Source of the DNA: Roseburia sp.
Lineage (GTDB): Bacteria > Bacillota_A > Clostridia > Lachnospirales > Lachnospiraceae
Direction: 5' to 3'
Length of the DNA stretch: 50,217 bases
Assembly: GCA_019411365.1 (NCBI GenBank)
Contig: DXQT01000019.1
Span: 1-50,217 of the forward strand
Both the position numbers and the translations under genes were made by a program. The notes under the pieces were generated by a model. The model saw only the letters and a list, made by a program, of their open reading frames with translations, ran no database searches and was not told the DNA's origin. This document shows, in pieces, positions 1 through 8,196 of the stretch. The first letter of the stretch is position 1; every line of letters begins with the position of its first letter.

Positions 1-249
1 GAAACCCTGCAGCTTTATATCCATGATATTGCGGCTTCTGTAGTGCGTCCGGTCAAAGAATTGAAAGATTTTAAGAAGGTTACGCTTTTGCCTGGAGAGG
101 AAAAAAAGGTAGTCTTTACCATAACAGAACAGGAACTGCGTTTTTTGACAGAGGATGGAATCTATGCGAGCGAAGCAGGAGAATTTGAAATATTTATCGG
201 AAAAGACAGTTTGACAGGTAATAAAGCTTCATTTGTATTGAAAAAATGA
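1..249 (+). CDS. Glycoside hydrolase family 3 beta-glucosidase, C-terminal fragment (cut by window edge)
   Basis: The reading frame is open from base 1 and ends at TGA 247-249, so only the last 82 residues are visible. They match the fibronectin-III-like domain that closes family 3 beta-glucosidases: a strand reading LQLYIHDIAASVVRPVKELK, then the conserved stretch of the type FKKVTLLPGEEKKVVFTI, and a final beta pair ending FEIFIGKDS. In this family the domain packs on the catalytic domains of an enzyme that releases glucose or xylose from beta-linked oligosaccharides. No signal peptide or catalytic residue can be judged because the N-terminal part is outside. It reads rightward and is followed by a hairpin at 330-360. 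The family call is firm; the substrate is unknown. Confidence 0.85.
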   Translation, partial: ETLQLYIHDIAASVVRPVKELKDFKKVTLLPGEEKKVVFTITEQELRFLTEDGIYASEAGEFEIFIGKDSLTGNKASFVLKK

Positions 250-329
250 TCTACATAAGTCTGAGATTTTTCATGATACTCTAAATAGAATGTCATCGGT
301 TATGACACAGCATTTATGTGAAGAAATTT

Positions 330-360
330 AAGAGCCCGGCTTCGAAAAAGTCGGGCTCTT
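330..360 (+). terminator. Hairpin after the GH3 gene, probable terminator
   Basis: A 13-bp stem (330-342 with 348-360, one G-T pair) closes on the loop CGAAA. The right arm ends CTCTT but no long T run follows, so termination would be weak or factor-assisted; the stem itself is very stable. On the minus strand the stem is followed by a short T-rich run. Confidence 0.5.
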
Positions 361-449
361 GGTATAAAATGAATGTATGATCAATGGAATCTCCGGAGTG
401 AGCTTTAACTGGCAAAGCTGATACTGCACTCACGGAAAAAGGATGTGAG

Positions 450-764
450 ATGGCGGATAAAGTTATTGAGATATTTGAGATGACAGATGGTATAATGAAA
501 AGCGGCATGAGTGAAAAGGAGAGAAATGCAATGGGCTATTTAATTTCAGAGACAACAAAAGAAGAGCGGGAGAAGATCGTGGCGGAATCATTAGGAAATA
601 TTGATGCAGCCTGTGATGGCTGCATGTCCGGACTCGTGGAAATGTACCAGGATTACATCGACGGGAAAAAAGAATTGCGTGAGATCAATATGGAGTTCAA
701 TGCCCGCTATGTGAAAAGTGAGGATATGCCGGGAAGGGAAGGCCGCGGATATCAGGGAAGATAA
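450..764 (+). CDS. Small uncharacterised protein (104 aa)
   Basis: An acidic, helical 104-residue protein that I do not recognise. It has no signal peptide and no membrane segment. Two cysteines sit close together as CDGC near residue 54, and the C-terminal tail is glycine- and arginine-rich (GREGRGYQGR). The start ATG at 450 has AAAAGG just upstream. It ends 13 bases before a well-placed start codon of a 17-codon VOC-like remnant at 778 with AAGGAGG, so the two were probably one transcript. Coding character is supported by the good ribosome-binding site and the lack of an alternative frame. It could be an accessory protein of a lost metabolic gene. The function is unknown. Confidence 0.55.
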   Translation: MADKVIEIFEMTDGIMKSGMSEKERNAMGYLISETTKEEREKIVAESLGNIDAACDGCMSGLVEMYQDYIDGKKELREINMEFNARYVKSEDMPGREGRGYQGR

Positions 765-777
765 GGAGGAAAATCAA

Positions 778-831
778 ATGAGTTTCGTAAAAGGAATCCA
801 TCATGTACGTTTGAAAAGAAGCCGGATTTGA
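778..831 (+). pseudogene. Remnant of a VOC-family (glyoxalase-like) gene, first 17 codons only
   Basis: AAGGAGG at 764-770 is ideally placed for ATG 778. The peptide begins MSFVKGIHHVRLKRSRI and then stops. The segment GIHHVxLK is the usual first beta strand and metal-ligand region of vicinal-oxygen-chelate proteins such as lactoylglutathione lyase, normally about 120-150 residues long. After the stop no further VOC sequence is visible in any frame. I infer that a deletion removed the rest of the gene, perhaps the same event that shortened the histidine kinase starting at 951. Similarity over so few residues leaves room for chance. Confidence 0.4.
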
Positions 832-903
832 AAAAAGAGAGTGCGGGCAGCTTTGGCAGCAGATGTTGAAAATTAAAGTCAACTAAAATTTACGAAAAAA
901 CAT

Positions 904-932
904 TTATCAAACCCACCAGGACATGGTATAAT
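904..932 (+). promoter_or_regulatory. Sigma-A-type promoter upstream of the histidine kinase
   Basis: TTATCA at 904-909 and a perfect TATAAT at 927-932 are separated by 17 bp. Transcription would start near 939, leaving only about a dozen untranslated bases and no clear Shine-Dalgarno sequence before ATG 951. Confidence 0.5.
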
Positions 933-950
933 GGTAATTTCTGTGCCCTC

Positions 951-3554
951 ATGTTTATGATACGCTGGAAAAATATAAAAATCCCACAGTGGGTGATCCA
1001 TCTGCTTCTTGTGTTAAACATGGGATTTTATGTTATGATCGCAACCGTTGATTATCATCATCTATACTATAAAGATTACTGGCTGGCTCCTTCGAAGGCA
1101 AACCTGAACGGATATACGCTGGAAATCTCTCCAGCACCAATGTACTATGTCTATATGGCTTTCTTACTGGCAGAAATCATGACTACGATCGGCATCATCA
1201 TCTCTTCCTACTGCTCTCAGAGAAGTATGCCCAATAAAGGAAAAATCCATTTCCTTATGATCGCAGCGATGCTTTCACCAATGCTCCTGTTGTCTCTGCG
1301 CATTTTAAAAATTCTAAAAGGAGATGATCCAACACCTCTTGGAATTCTGTTGTCCTGTATCTTTATGAGCATTGCCGTTGTAAAATACGGCTTGTTTGAT
1401 CCTGTCAAAAATGCAAAAAATTATATTATTGATAATCTGAAAGAAGCTGTCATTGTAACAGATGCGGATCACCGTTTCCTTTTTTTAAATTCGATGGCGG
1501 ATAAAATTATTACTTCTATAAATAAGGAACAGGGATATAGCACGGATGATAAGATATATGCATTTATTCAGGGCAGTCAGGATTTTTTTGACTGGAAAGA
1601 CCGGCATTATCAGGTGGAAGAAACGGTATTAAAGGACAATGAACTGATACAGGGATATATGATGACGATTGTTGATGTGACAAAGATCATAGAGCAGAAC
1701 CATCTGATGAAGCGTCTTGTATTACAGACGGAAGATGCCAACCGTGCCAAAACCAACTTCGTTTCGAATATGTCACATGAGATACGTACGCCGATGAACT
1801 CTATTGTGGGAATTACAGAGATTTTACTGCGTTCCCGGCATTCACCGAAGGAGCAGGAATATCTGCTGAATATCCAGAGTTCCGGGCGTGTGCTTCTTAC
1901 AATCATCAATGATGTGCTGGATTGTTCAAAGATGGAAGCCGGTAAAATGCAGCTGTTTGATGAACCGTATGATACATGTTCACTGTTTCATGATCTGAGG
2001 ATTAGTATGGAAAACAGGATCGGACATTCTGGTCTGGAACTGATCTATGATATTGATCAGGATATTCCATGTAAGCTGAAAGGGGATATGGGGCGTATCC
2101 GTCAGGTCATCATAAACCTGGTAAATAACGCCATTAAATATACAGAGAAAGGCAGCGTCCGCTTTTCCGTGCATGTCAGACAGAAAAATACGGATAAAGT
2201 AATGCTTTATTATGAGGTGGCAGATACCGGGATCGGAATCCGCAAGGAAGATCAGAAAATTCTGTTCGATGCGTTTCAGCGCGTGGAGATGGACAGAAAC
2301 CGTTATGTGGAAGGAACCGGACTGGGCTTGACAATTTCCCAGAATTTAGTCAATATGATGGGAGGGGTTATCGAAGTAGAAAGTGAATACGGAAAGGGAA
2401 GCAGGTTTTTCTTTACGATAGAACAGACAATCATTGATCCGACGCCTGTTTCTGCGGTAAATTATAATGGGCAGAAAGATAATGTGACGGAAAAAGAAGC
2501 GGAATGTCTGTTTATTGCCCCGGAGGCACACATTTTACTTGTGGATGATAACGAATTGAATCTTGTGGTGGCAAAAGAACTGCTAAAACCTCTCCGGATG
2601 CAGATTGATACGGCAGAAAATGGACTGCAGGCAGTAAAAATGGTCAGGGGCAGCCAGTATGATCTGGTGCTGATGGATCACATGATGCCGGTTATGGATG
2701 GAATAGAAGCTGCAAAAGCTATTCGTGCACTGCCGGAGGACAAGTATCAGAAGCTTCCGATCATTGCACTCACTGCGAATGCAATGGTAGATGCCAGAAA
2801 GGAATTCCTGAATGCAGGAATGAATGGTTTTGTTGCAAAACCGATTGATTTTGCACGGATCTGTAACCAGCTGAAACTGTGGCTGCCAAAAGATCTTGTG
2901 CGTGATGTCCCGAAGGAGGAGGCAAAGAAGCTTCTTGCAGATGATCTCTCTGACCGTGAGATACAGCCGGAAGATCCACAGATGGGATTTTCATTCGAGG
3001 AGGGGGTAAAGCACTGTGGTTCGAAAGCTGCACTTATGAAAACGATCCGGATATTTTACCGTACGATCGACAGTAAGGCAAATAAGATCGAACAGTGCCT
3101 GAAAGAGGGCCTGATCAGTGATTATGTGATTGAAGTACATGCGTTAAAAAGTTCTGCACTTCTGATCGGTGCAGTACCGTTGTCGGAGGCAGCAAAGGAA
3201 CTTGAGGATTATGGAAAACAGGGTAAGACAGAGGTGTTAGAGGAAAAAACACCGGATGTGCTTACCCTGTACCGTGATTTAAAAAATATATTGCGCCCCT
3301 ATGCAGAGAAGGAAGAGGATGCAAAAAAAGAGTTTTCGGACGGGGAGTGGATCACTGCATTACAGCAGATACACCAGTGCATAGAACAGTTTGACCTTGA
3401 TGGAGTGGATCAGATCATGGAACAACTTGAAGAATATCAGGTTCCGGAATGCATCAGGGAATCCATGGATCAGCTGCGTGTTTATGTGGCGGATGTATCG
3501 ATGGAAGAGATTATGGAATTGACAGATACCATGACAGGGTTATTGCGGGATTAA
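951..3554 (+). CDS. Hybrid sensor histidine kinase: partial 7TM sensor, HisKA, HATPase, receiver, Hpt
   Basis: A membrane sensor kinase that autophosphorylates and relays phosphate internally. Four hydrophobic helices lie at about residues 16-35, 65-88, 99-119 and 131-149, resembling the last part of the HisKA_7TM sensor domain; a PAS-like region follows (about 155-245). The H-box has His276 (SNMSHEIRTP). ATPase motifs include NLVNNAIKYT and GTGLGLTIS. A receiver carries Asp576 (LVLMDHMMPVMDG) and an Hpt domain carries His730 (EVHALKSSA). A 7TM kinase should have three more helices, and upstream of ATG 951 the frame has no other start before a stop at 867-869, so the N-terminus looks truncated. 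There is no good ribosome-binding site, though a promoter sits at 904-932. It precedes a response regulator. Confidence 0.85.
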   Translation: MFMIRWKNIKIPQWVIHLLLVLNMGFYVMIATVDYHHLYYKDYWLAPSKANLNGYTLEISPAPMYYVYMAFLLAEIMTTIGIIISSYCSQRSMPNKGKIHFLMIAAMLSPMLLLSLRILKILKGDDPTPLGILLSCIFMSIAVVKYGLFDPVKNAKNYIIDNLKEAVIVTDADHRFLFLNSMADKIITSINKEQGYSTDDKIYAFIQGSQDFFDWKDRHYQVEETVLKDNELIQGYMMTIVDVTKIIEQNHLMKRLVLQTEDANRAKTNFVSNMSHEIRTPMNSIVGITEILLRSRHSPKEQEYLLNIQSSGRVLLTIINDVLDCSKMEAGKMQLFDEPYDTCSLFHDLRISMENRIGHSGLELIYDIDQDIPCKLKGDMGRIRQVIINLVNNAIKYTEKGSVRFSVHVRQKNTDKVMLYYEVADTGIGIRKEDQKILFDAFQRVEMDRNRYVEGTGLGLTISQNLVNMMGGVIEVESEYGKGSRFFFTIEQTIIDPTPVSAVNYNGQKDNVTEKEAECLFIAPEAHILLVDDNELNLVVAKELLKPLRMQIDTAENGLQAVKMVRGSQYDLVLMDHMMPVMDGIEAAKAIRALPEDKYQKLPIIALTANAMVDARKEFLNAGMNGFVAKPIDFARICNQLKLWLPKDLVRDVPKEEAKKLLADDLSDREIQPEDPQMGFSFEEGVKHCGSKAALMKTIRIFYRTIDSKANKIEQCLKEGLISDYVIEVHALKSSALLIGAVPLSEAAKELEDYGKQGKTEVLEEKTPDVLTLYRDLKNILRPYAEKEEDAKKEFSDGEWITALQQIHQCIEQFDLDGVDQIMEQLEEYQVPECIRESMDQLRVYVADVSMEEIMELTDTMTGLLRD

Positions 3555-3571
3555 AGGCGGTTGGGGTTAAA

Positions 3572-4129
3572 GTGATCGTAGATCATGCAATCAAGCATAA
3601 AACACCTGTGTTTGTCATGGGAAATGTGGAAGAACTTGAGAAACTCTGGGAAACACTTCCAAAACAGATGTTTACCGATATTTTTATAAGACCGATCAAT
3701 GTGGTTGAGATGGTGGAAAACATCAAAAGGCAGATGGATGAATATGATAAAATGAAAAAAAGAACCATTTTAGCGGTGGATGATTCAGGAGTGATCCTCC
3801 GGAATATTAAAACACTGCTGGAAGATAAATATCAGGTAATTCCTGTCAATTCCAGCGAGATGGCGATCAAATATCTTGCCTTAAATATACCGGATCTGAT
3901 CCTGTTAGACTATGAAATGCCAATCGTGGATGGCAGACAGTTCATGCAGATGATTCGTGAAGATGCGGAATTTCAGAATATTCCGATTATTTTTCTTACC
4001 GGAAAAAATGATGCACAGACGGTTATGGACGTGATGTCGTTAAAGCCGAATGGTTACCTGTTAAAAAGCATGGATGCGAAGAAACTGCATGCTGCGATCG
4101 ATGATTTCTTTAAAAAGCAGGCAAAATAA
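3572..4129 (+). CDS. Response regulator with a degenerate N-terminal receiver-like half and a C-terminal receiver
   Basis: The C-terminal half is a standard CheY-like receiver: acidic pair in ILAVDDSGV, phospho-acceptor Asp113 (LILLDYEMP, numbered from GTG 3572), conserved Thr in IIFLTGK and Lys in LLKSMD. No DNA-binding output domain follows. The first about 60 residues (HKTPVFVMGN to FIRPINVVEMVENI) resemble the end of a second, non-phosphorylatable receiver domain found in two-receiver regulators of Lachnospiraceae, whose beginning is missing. In this frame the only upstream ATG (3449) lies inside the kinase gene and gives an implausible leader. I therefore chose GTG 3572, a weak start. 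Probably acts with the kinase ending 17 bases upstream. Confidence 0.6.
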   Translation: MIVDHAIKHKTPVFVMGNVEELEKLWETLPKQMFTDIFIRPINVVEMVENIKRQMDEYDKMKKRTILAVDDSGVILRNIKTLLEDKYQVIPVNSSEMAIKYLALNIPDLILLDYEMPIVDGRQFMQMIREDAEFQNIPIIFLTGKNDAQTVMDVMSLKPNGYLLKSMDAKKLHAAIDDFFKKQAK

Positions 4130-4178
4130 AGGCTGTCCAATCAACAATGAAGTGTACAGAATATGGAAATGCATGATA

Positions 4179-4226
4179 CCCCTTAAGCAGCCAGGGCAAA
4201 TAATCCCAAACTGTTTAGGGGTTTTT
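4179..4226 (+). terminator. Intrinsic terminator after the two-component genes
   Basis: CCCCTTAAGCAG (4179-4190) pairs with CTGTTTAGGGG (4211-4221) with one bulge and a G-T pair. An inner GGG/CCC pairing extends the stem, and TTTTT follows at 4222-4226. Confidence 0.7.
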
Positions 4227-4349
4227 ATGTATAGAAAGCGATAAAAAACTAAGAAAAGTTTAATCTTCACAAAATTGACAAATCTGTATGTAATGATAGA
4301 ATAACTTTGTTGAAAAAGAGACGATAAAAGATGGAAATATGAGGAAATC

Positions 4350-6290
4350 ATGAAGATAAAGTTATATTTTGAAAAAGAGAATCTGATCCGGCTTGCCGTA
4401 GCAGTGGTATTTGCAGCAGTGCTGTTTGCAGTGATAAGGTTTCCGGTATGGGTACTGTTCGGGTTTGGGGTACTTTATTTTGGAATTAAAAGTTTAAAGA
4501 TTGAATTAAATGAAAAAATGTCATGGCTGTGGAGTGCGATCATGCTTGGGACAGGCGGCATTTTTACAGCATATCATATCCAGTATCTGTTACTGGATGC
4601 AGAACTGAGAGCAAAAATATCCGACAATAAAATGTTTTTGAATGTATTGTGCTGTCTGGTAGTTTTTCTGGTCATTCAGATATTTACAAACAATACAGGA
4701 CTGACATGTCTGATTTCGCATATTGTACTGTTGTCCCTTGCCGGGATCAACTATTTTGTGTATCTGTTTCGTGGAAATGAGTTTATTTTCAGTGATTTAA
4801 AATCTATCCAGACGGGACTTTCCGTAGCAGGGAATTATGAATTTGTTCTGGATGCAAGGGCGGGCTATGTCATACTTCTTTCCACGCTGTATATTGCATT
4901 TATCCGTAAATTACACGTATCCTTTAAGAAAAGGATTCCGATCTCGATCGTGTGCATTTCATTTGCCATATTGTGCTGTGTATACATTGGAAAACATACG
5001 CAGGGTGTTGTGACGGAGACCTGGGAACAGAAAGGAAGCTACAGAAACGGTTATATCTTAAACTTTGTGTTAAGTATCCGCGACTGCTTTATTGCGGAAC
5101 CGGATGGGTATTCGAAAGAGGCAGTAAAGGAACTTGAGGATCAGTACAGCAAAGAGGCGGATACAAATACCGGAGAAACGGAGAAAAAGCCGACTATTAT
5201 CGTGGTTATGAGTGAATCCTATGCGGACCTTAGTGTGGTGGGTAATTTTTCAACCAATATCGATCTGACACCGTTTTACGATTCACTGGAGAAAAATACG
5301 ATCAAGGGGCATGCGCTCTCATCAGTATTTGGCGCCAAAACACCAAACTCCGAGTGGGAATTTTTGACGGGAAATTCCATGGCATTTCTGCCGAGCGGTT
5401 CGGTTGTCTATCAGCAGTATATCACGGATACACCGACTTCTCTGGTGTCAAATCTGAAAAATATCGGTTACACCTGTGTGGCAATGCATCCTTATTATGA
5501 TACCGGATGGAGCCGCAATATCGTATATCCGAATATGGGATTTGATGAAACACATTTTATCGATGATTTTGACCAGACGAAGATATTGCGTGATTATATT
5601 ACAGATCAGGAACTGTATGAGAAGATCGTCGACCGTTATGAGAGTAAAAAATCCAACGAGGATTTATTTATTATGAGTATTTCCATGCAGAATCATGGCG
5701 GTTATACGGAGAAATATGACAATTTTGATGAAAAAGCGCGTATGCTTGGCATCAATTATCCGGACGTGAACCAGTACCTGTCATTGATCCACGAGAGTGA
5801 TTCGGCATTAGAGTATCTGATCTCCTATTTTGAAAAAGTGGATGATCCGGTTGAGATCGTCTTTTTCGGGGATCATCAGCCGAGTTTATCATCCAGTTTT
5901 TATCCGTATCTGAATGGAAAAGGATTGGGCGGACTGACGCTGTCTGAACTTGAGAATCTTTACACTGTACCGTTTTTTATCTGGACGAATTATGACAGTG
6001 ACCAAGAAAGTGTGGAATTGACGAGCCTTAATTATCTGTCAACATTGGCATTGGAGCGTGCGGGCATTGCACTTCCGGCATACAATCAGTTTTTAGCCGA
6101 CATGATGGAAGAAATTCCGGCAATCAATTCGAGAGGATTTTATTCCAAATCGCTGGGCAGATTTTTTCATGTAGAAGATGCGGCCGGTGAGGATGCAAAA
6201 TGGCTCAAAAATTATGAAATACTGCAGTATAATAATATGTTTGATAAGCGGAATAAGAGCGAGTTATTTTTCCCTTATTTAAAACAATAG
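4350..6290 (+). CDS. LtaS-like membrane phosphoglycerol transferase / sulfatase-fold protein
   Basis: A 646-residue protein with about five to six N-terminal membrane helices (to about residue 215) and an extracytoplasmic alkaline-phosphatase-fold domain. Metal and catalytic residues typical of lipoteichoic acid synthases are visible: Glu289 in VVMSESYADL, Thr331 in GAKTPNSEWEF (the acceptor threonine that forms the glycerophosphate intermediate), a His in MSISMQNHGGY and Asp-His in VFFGDHQPS. The family transfers glycerophosphate from phosphatidylglycerol onto a growing polymer or a sugar. The start ATG has GAGGAAATC just upstream. It is a single gene between a terminator and the reductase. 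Whether it makes lipoteichoic acid or decorates another glycan cannot be told from the sequence. Confidence 0.85.
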   Translation: MKIKLYFEKENLIRLAVAVVFAAVLFAVIRFPVWVLFGFGVLYFGIKSLKIELNEKMSWLWSAIMLGTGGIFTAYHIQYLLLDAELRAKISDNKMFLNVLCCLVVFLVIQIFTNNTGLTCLISHIVLLSLAGINYFVYLFRGNEFIFSDLKSIQTGLSVAGNYEFVLDARAGYVILLSTLYIAFIRKLHVSFKKRIPISIVCISFAILCCVYIGKHTQGVVTETWEQKGSYRNGYILNFVLSIRDCFIAEPDGYSKEAVKELEDQYSKEADTNTGETEKKPTIIVVMSESYADLSVVGNFSTNIDLTPFYDSLEKNTIKGHALSSVFGAKTPNSEWEFLTGNSMAFLPSGSVVYQQYITDTPTSLVSNLKNIGYTCVAMHPYYDTGWSRNIVYPNMGFDETHFIDDFDQTKILRDYITDQELYEKIVDRYESKKSNEDLFIMSISMQNHGGYTEKYDNFDEKARMLGINYPDVNQYLSLIHESDSALEYLISYFEKVDDPVEIVFFGDHQPSLSSSFYPYLNGKGLGGLTLSELENLYTVPFFIWTNYDSDQESVELTSLNYLSTLALERAGIALPAYNQFLADMMEEIPAINSRGFYSKSLGRFFHVEDAAGEDAKWLKNYEILQYNNMFDKRNKSELFFPYLKQ

Positions 6291-6384
6291 AATGTTCGTG
6301 GGTGTGCAATCTGCTGCATAGATAATGTTGGGAGCAAATAGTAATGAAAACACGATTGATTTAAGGAGGAAAACGATAAGAGTT

Positions 6385-7413
6385 ATGGAAACGGTAGTTT
6401 TAGGAAGTACAGGAATCAAAGTAAATAAGAATGGATTTGGCGCACTGCCGATCCAGAGAGTCAGCACAGAGGATGCGGTAAAACTGGCGGGAAAAGCGTA
6501 TGAAGCGGGCATTACGTTTTTTGATACGGCGCGGTTTTACACGGACAGTGAGGAAAAATTAGGCAAAGCATTTGACGGAATGCGTGAAAAAGTCTACATT
6601 GCCACTAAGACGGCAGCGAACAATGCGGACGAATTCTGGGAACAGCTTGGGATTTCCTTACATAATTTAAGGACGGATTACATTGATATCTATCAGTTCC
6701 ACAATCCTTCTTTCTGCCCGAAACCGGGAGATGGAACAGGACTTTATGAGGCGATGCTTGAGGCAAAGGCGCAGGGGAAGATCCGTCATATCGGTATCAC
6801 GAACCACAGGCTTGCGGTTGCCGAGGAGGCAATCGAATCCGGGCTGTATGAGACACTGCAGTTTCCGTTCTGCTATCTGGCAACGGATAAGGATATTGCA
6901 CTGGTGGAAAAATGTAAAAAGGCAGACATGGGATTTATCGCAATGAAGGCATTATCCGGTGGTCTGATCACGAATTCTGCGGCAGCCTATGCATTTGAGG
7001 CGCAGTATGAAAATGTACTGCCGATCTGGGGTGTGCAGCGGGAAAAAGAGCTGGACGAATTTATTTCATATATTGATAATCCGCCAACAATGACGGATGA
7101 GATCCGTGCACTGATCGAGAATGACCGAAAAGAACTGGCAGGCGATTTCTGCCGCGGCTGCGGTTATTGTATGCCGTGTCCGGCGGGCATTGAGATCAAT
7201 AACTGTGCGCGTATGTCGCTTCTGCTGCGCCGCTCTCCGTCTGCACTGCAGCTCACACCGGAGGTTCAGGCGAAAATGAAAAAGATCGAGAACTGCCTGC
7301 ACTGCAATAAATGCAAGAGCAAATGTCCGTATGGACTGGATACACCGACGCTCCTTGCAAAGAATTACGAAGATTACAAACAGGTGCTTGCGGGAAACGT
7401 GAGTGTCAATTAG
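6385..7413 (+). CDS. Aldo/keto reductase with C-terminal ferredoxin-type [4Fe-4S] domain
   Basis: Residues 1 to about 250 form an aldo/keto reductase barrel: FFDTARFYTDSEEKLG holds the Asp and Tyr of the catalytic set, ATKTA the Lys and IYQFHNP the His. The last about 90 residues carry two cysteine clusters, CRGCGYCMPCPAG and CLHCNKCKSKCPYG, of the kind that bind [4Fe-4S] centres. Such fusions are common in anaerobes and probably reduce carbonyl compounds with ferredoxin or NAD(P)H; the substrate is unknown. ATG 6385 fits the barrel start, but AAGGAGG lies 15 bases upstream, longer than usual. An in-frame ATG at 6325 lacks a ribosome-binding site and would add a nonconserved 20 residues. A HAD phosphatase follows closely. 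Confidence 0.88.
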   Translation: METVVLGSTGIKVNKNGFGALPIQRVSTEDAVKLAGKAYEAGITFFDTARFYTDSEEKLGKAFDGMREKVYIATKTAANNADEFWEQLGISLHNLRTDYIDIYQFHNPSFCPKPGDGTGLYEAMLEAKAQGKIRHIGITNHRLAVAEEAIESGLYETLQFPFCYLATDKDIALVEKCKKADMGFIAMKALSGGLITNSAAAYAFEAQYENVLPIWGVQREKELDEFISYIDNPPTMTDEIRALIENDRKELAGDFCRGCGYCMPCPAGIEINNCARMSLLLRRSPSALQLTPEVQAKMKKIENCLHCNKCKSKCPYGLDTPTLLAKNYEDYKQVLAGNVSVN

Positions 7414-7469
7414 AAAAAGGAAATATGTGTGGATCAAAAGATTTATCACAAGCAGAAATGAGGATTATT

Positions 7470-8123
7470 ATGAAAAAATATGAAACAGTCGTATTTGACC
7501 TGGATGGAACTTTATTAAATACGTTAGAGGATCTGGCAGATGCCACAAACTATGCGCTGCGAACGATGCAGATGCCGGAGCGCACGATCGGGGAAGTGCG
7601 TGCATTTGTTGGAAACGGTGTGCGTCGTCTGATGGAGCTTTCCGTTCCGGGCGGATTTGACAATCCGAAATTCGAAGAAACATTTGCTGTTTTTAAAAAG
7701 TATTATGGAGAACACTGCAATGACAAAACGAGAGCTTACGATGGTGTTGTTCCGGTGCTCCGCAAATTAAAGGAAAAAGGTTATGCGCTTGCAATCGTTT
7801 CGAATAAGATTGATTTTGCAGTCAAAGAGTTAAACGAGATTTATTTCGAAGGCATTGTGCAGGCTGCGATCGGGGAGCGCGAAGGTGTGGCGAGAAAACC
7901 AGCACCGGATATGGTGCACACGGCGCTTGCAGAACTTGGAAAACCGGCGGATACGGCAGTCTACATCGGTGATTCGGATGTGGATGTCATGACGGCAAAA
8001 AATTCAGGACTGCCGTGCATCTCAGTGCTTTGGGGATTCCGTGATAAGGAGTTCCTGATGGAACACGGGGCGACAAATTTTGCAGAAAAACCGGAAGATA
8101 TTGTGAAGTTTTTGGAGCAGTAG
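7470..8123 (+). CDS. HAD-superfamily phosphatase, phosphoglycolate-phosphatase type
   Basis: A 217-residue cytoplasmic hydrolase. Motif I is VFDLDGTLLNT with the nucleophile Asp; motif II is the Ser in AIVSNKID; motif III is the Lys in VARKPAPDM; motif IV is YIGDSDVDVMTA. A four-helix cap lies between motifs I and II, placing it in the PGP/Gph group that dephosphorylates 2-phosphoglycolate, pyrophosphate or small sugar phosphates. I start at ATG 7470, preceded by ATGAGG; a longer frame reaching into the reductase gene adds no homologous sequence. It is 56 bases after the reductase stop and probably co-transcribed. The exact substrate cannot be read from sequence. Confidence 0.85.
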   Translation: MKKYETVVFDLDGTLLNTLEDLADATNYALRTMQMPERTIGEVRAFVGNGVRRLMELSVPGGFDNPKFEETFAVFKKYYGEHCNDKTRAYDGVVPVLRKLKEKGYALAIVSNKIDFAVKELNEIYFEGIVQAAIGEREGVARKPAPDMVHTALAELGKPADTAVYIGDSDVDVMTAKNSGLPCISVLWGFRDKEFLMEHGATNFAEKPEDIVKFLEQ

Positions 8124-8196
8124 ATGCTGGCAGACTAATTTATCTATAAAAGAAAAGGAATTCAGTGTAAAAAACTGCGCAGAAAAGGGGATCTAT

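Noticed and set aside
291..307. TGTCAT/ATGACA mini inverted repeat after the GH3 gene
   Set aside because: Six base pairs only, with no promoter in suitable position.
3449..3571. Response regulator starting inside the kinase gene at ATG 3449
   Set aside because: The added residues are the kinase sequence in another frame, rich in Cys and Gly without homology. A frameshift fusing kinase and regulator is also unlikely because the kinase end looks natural.
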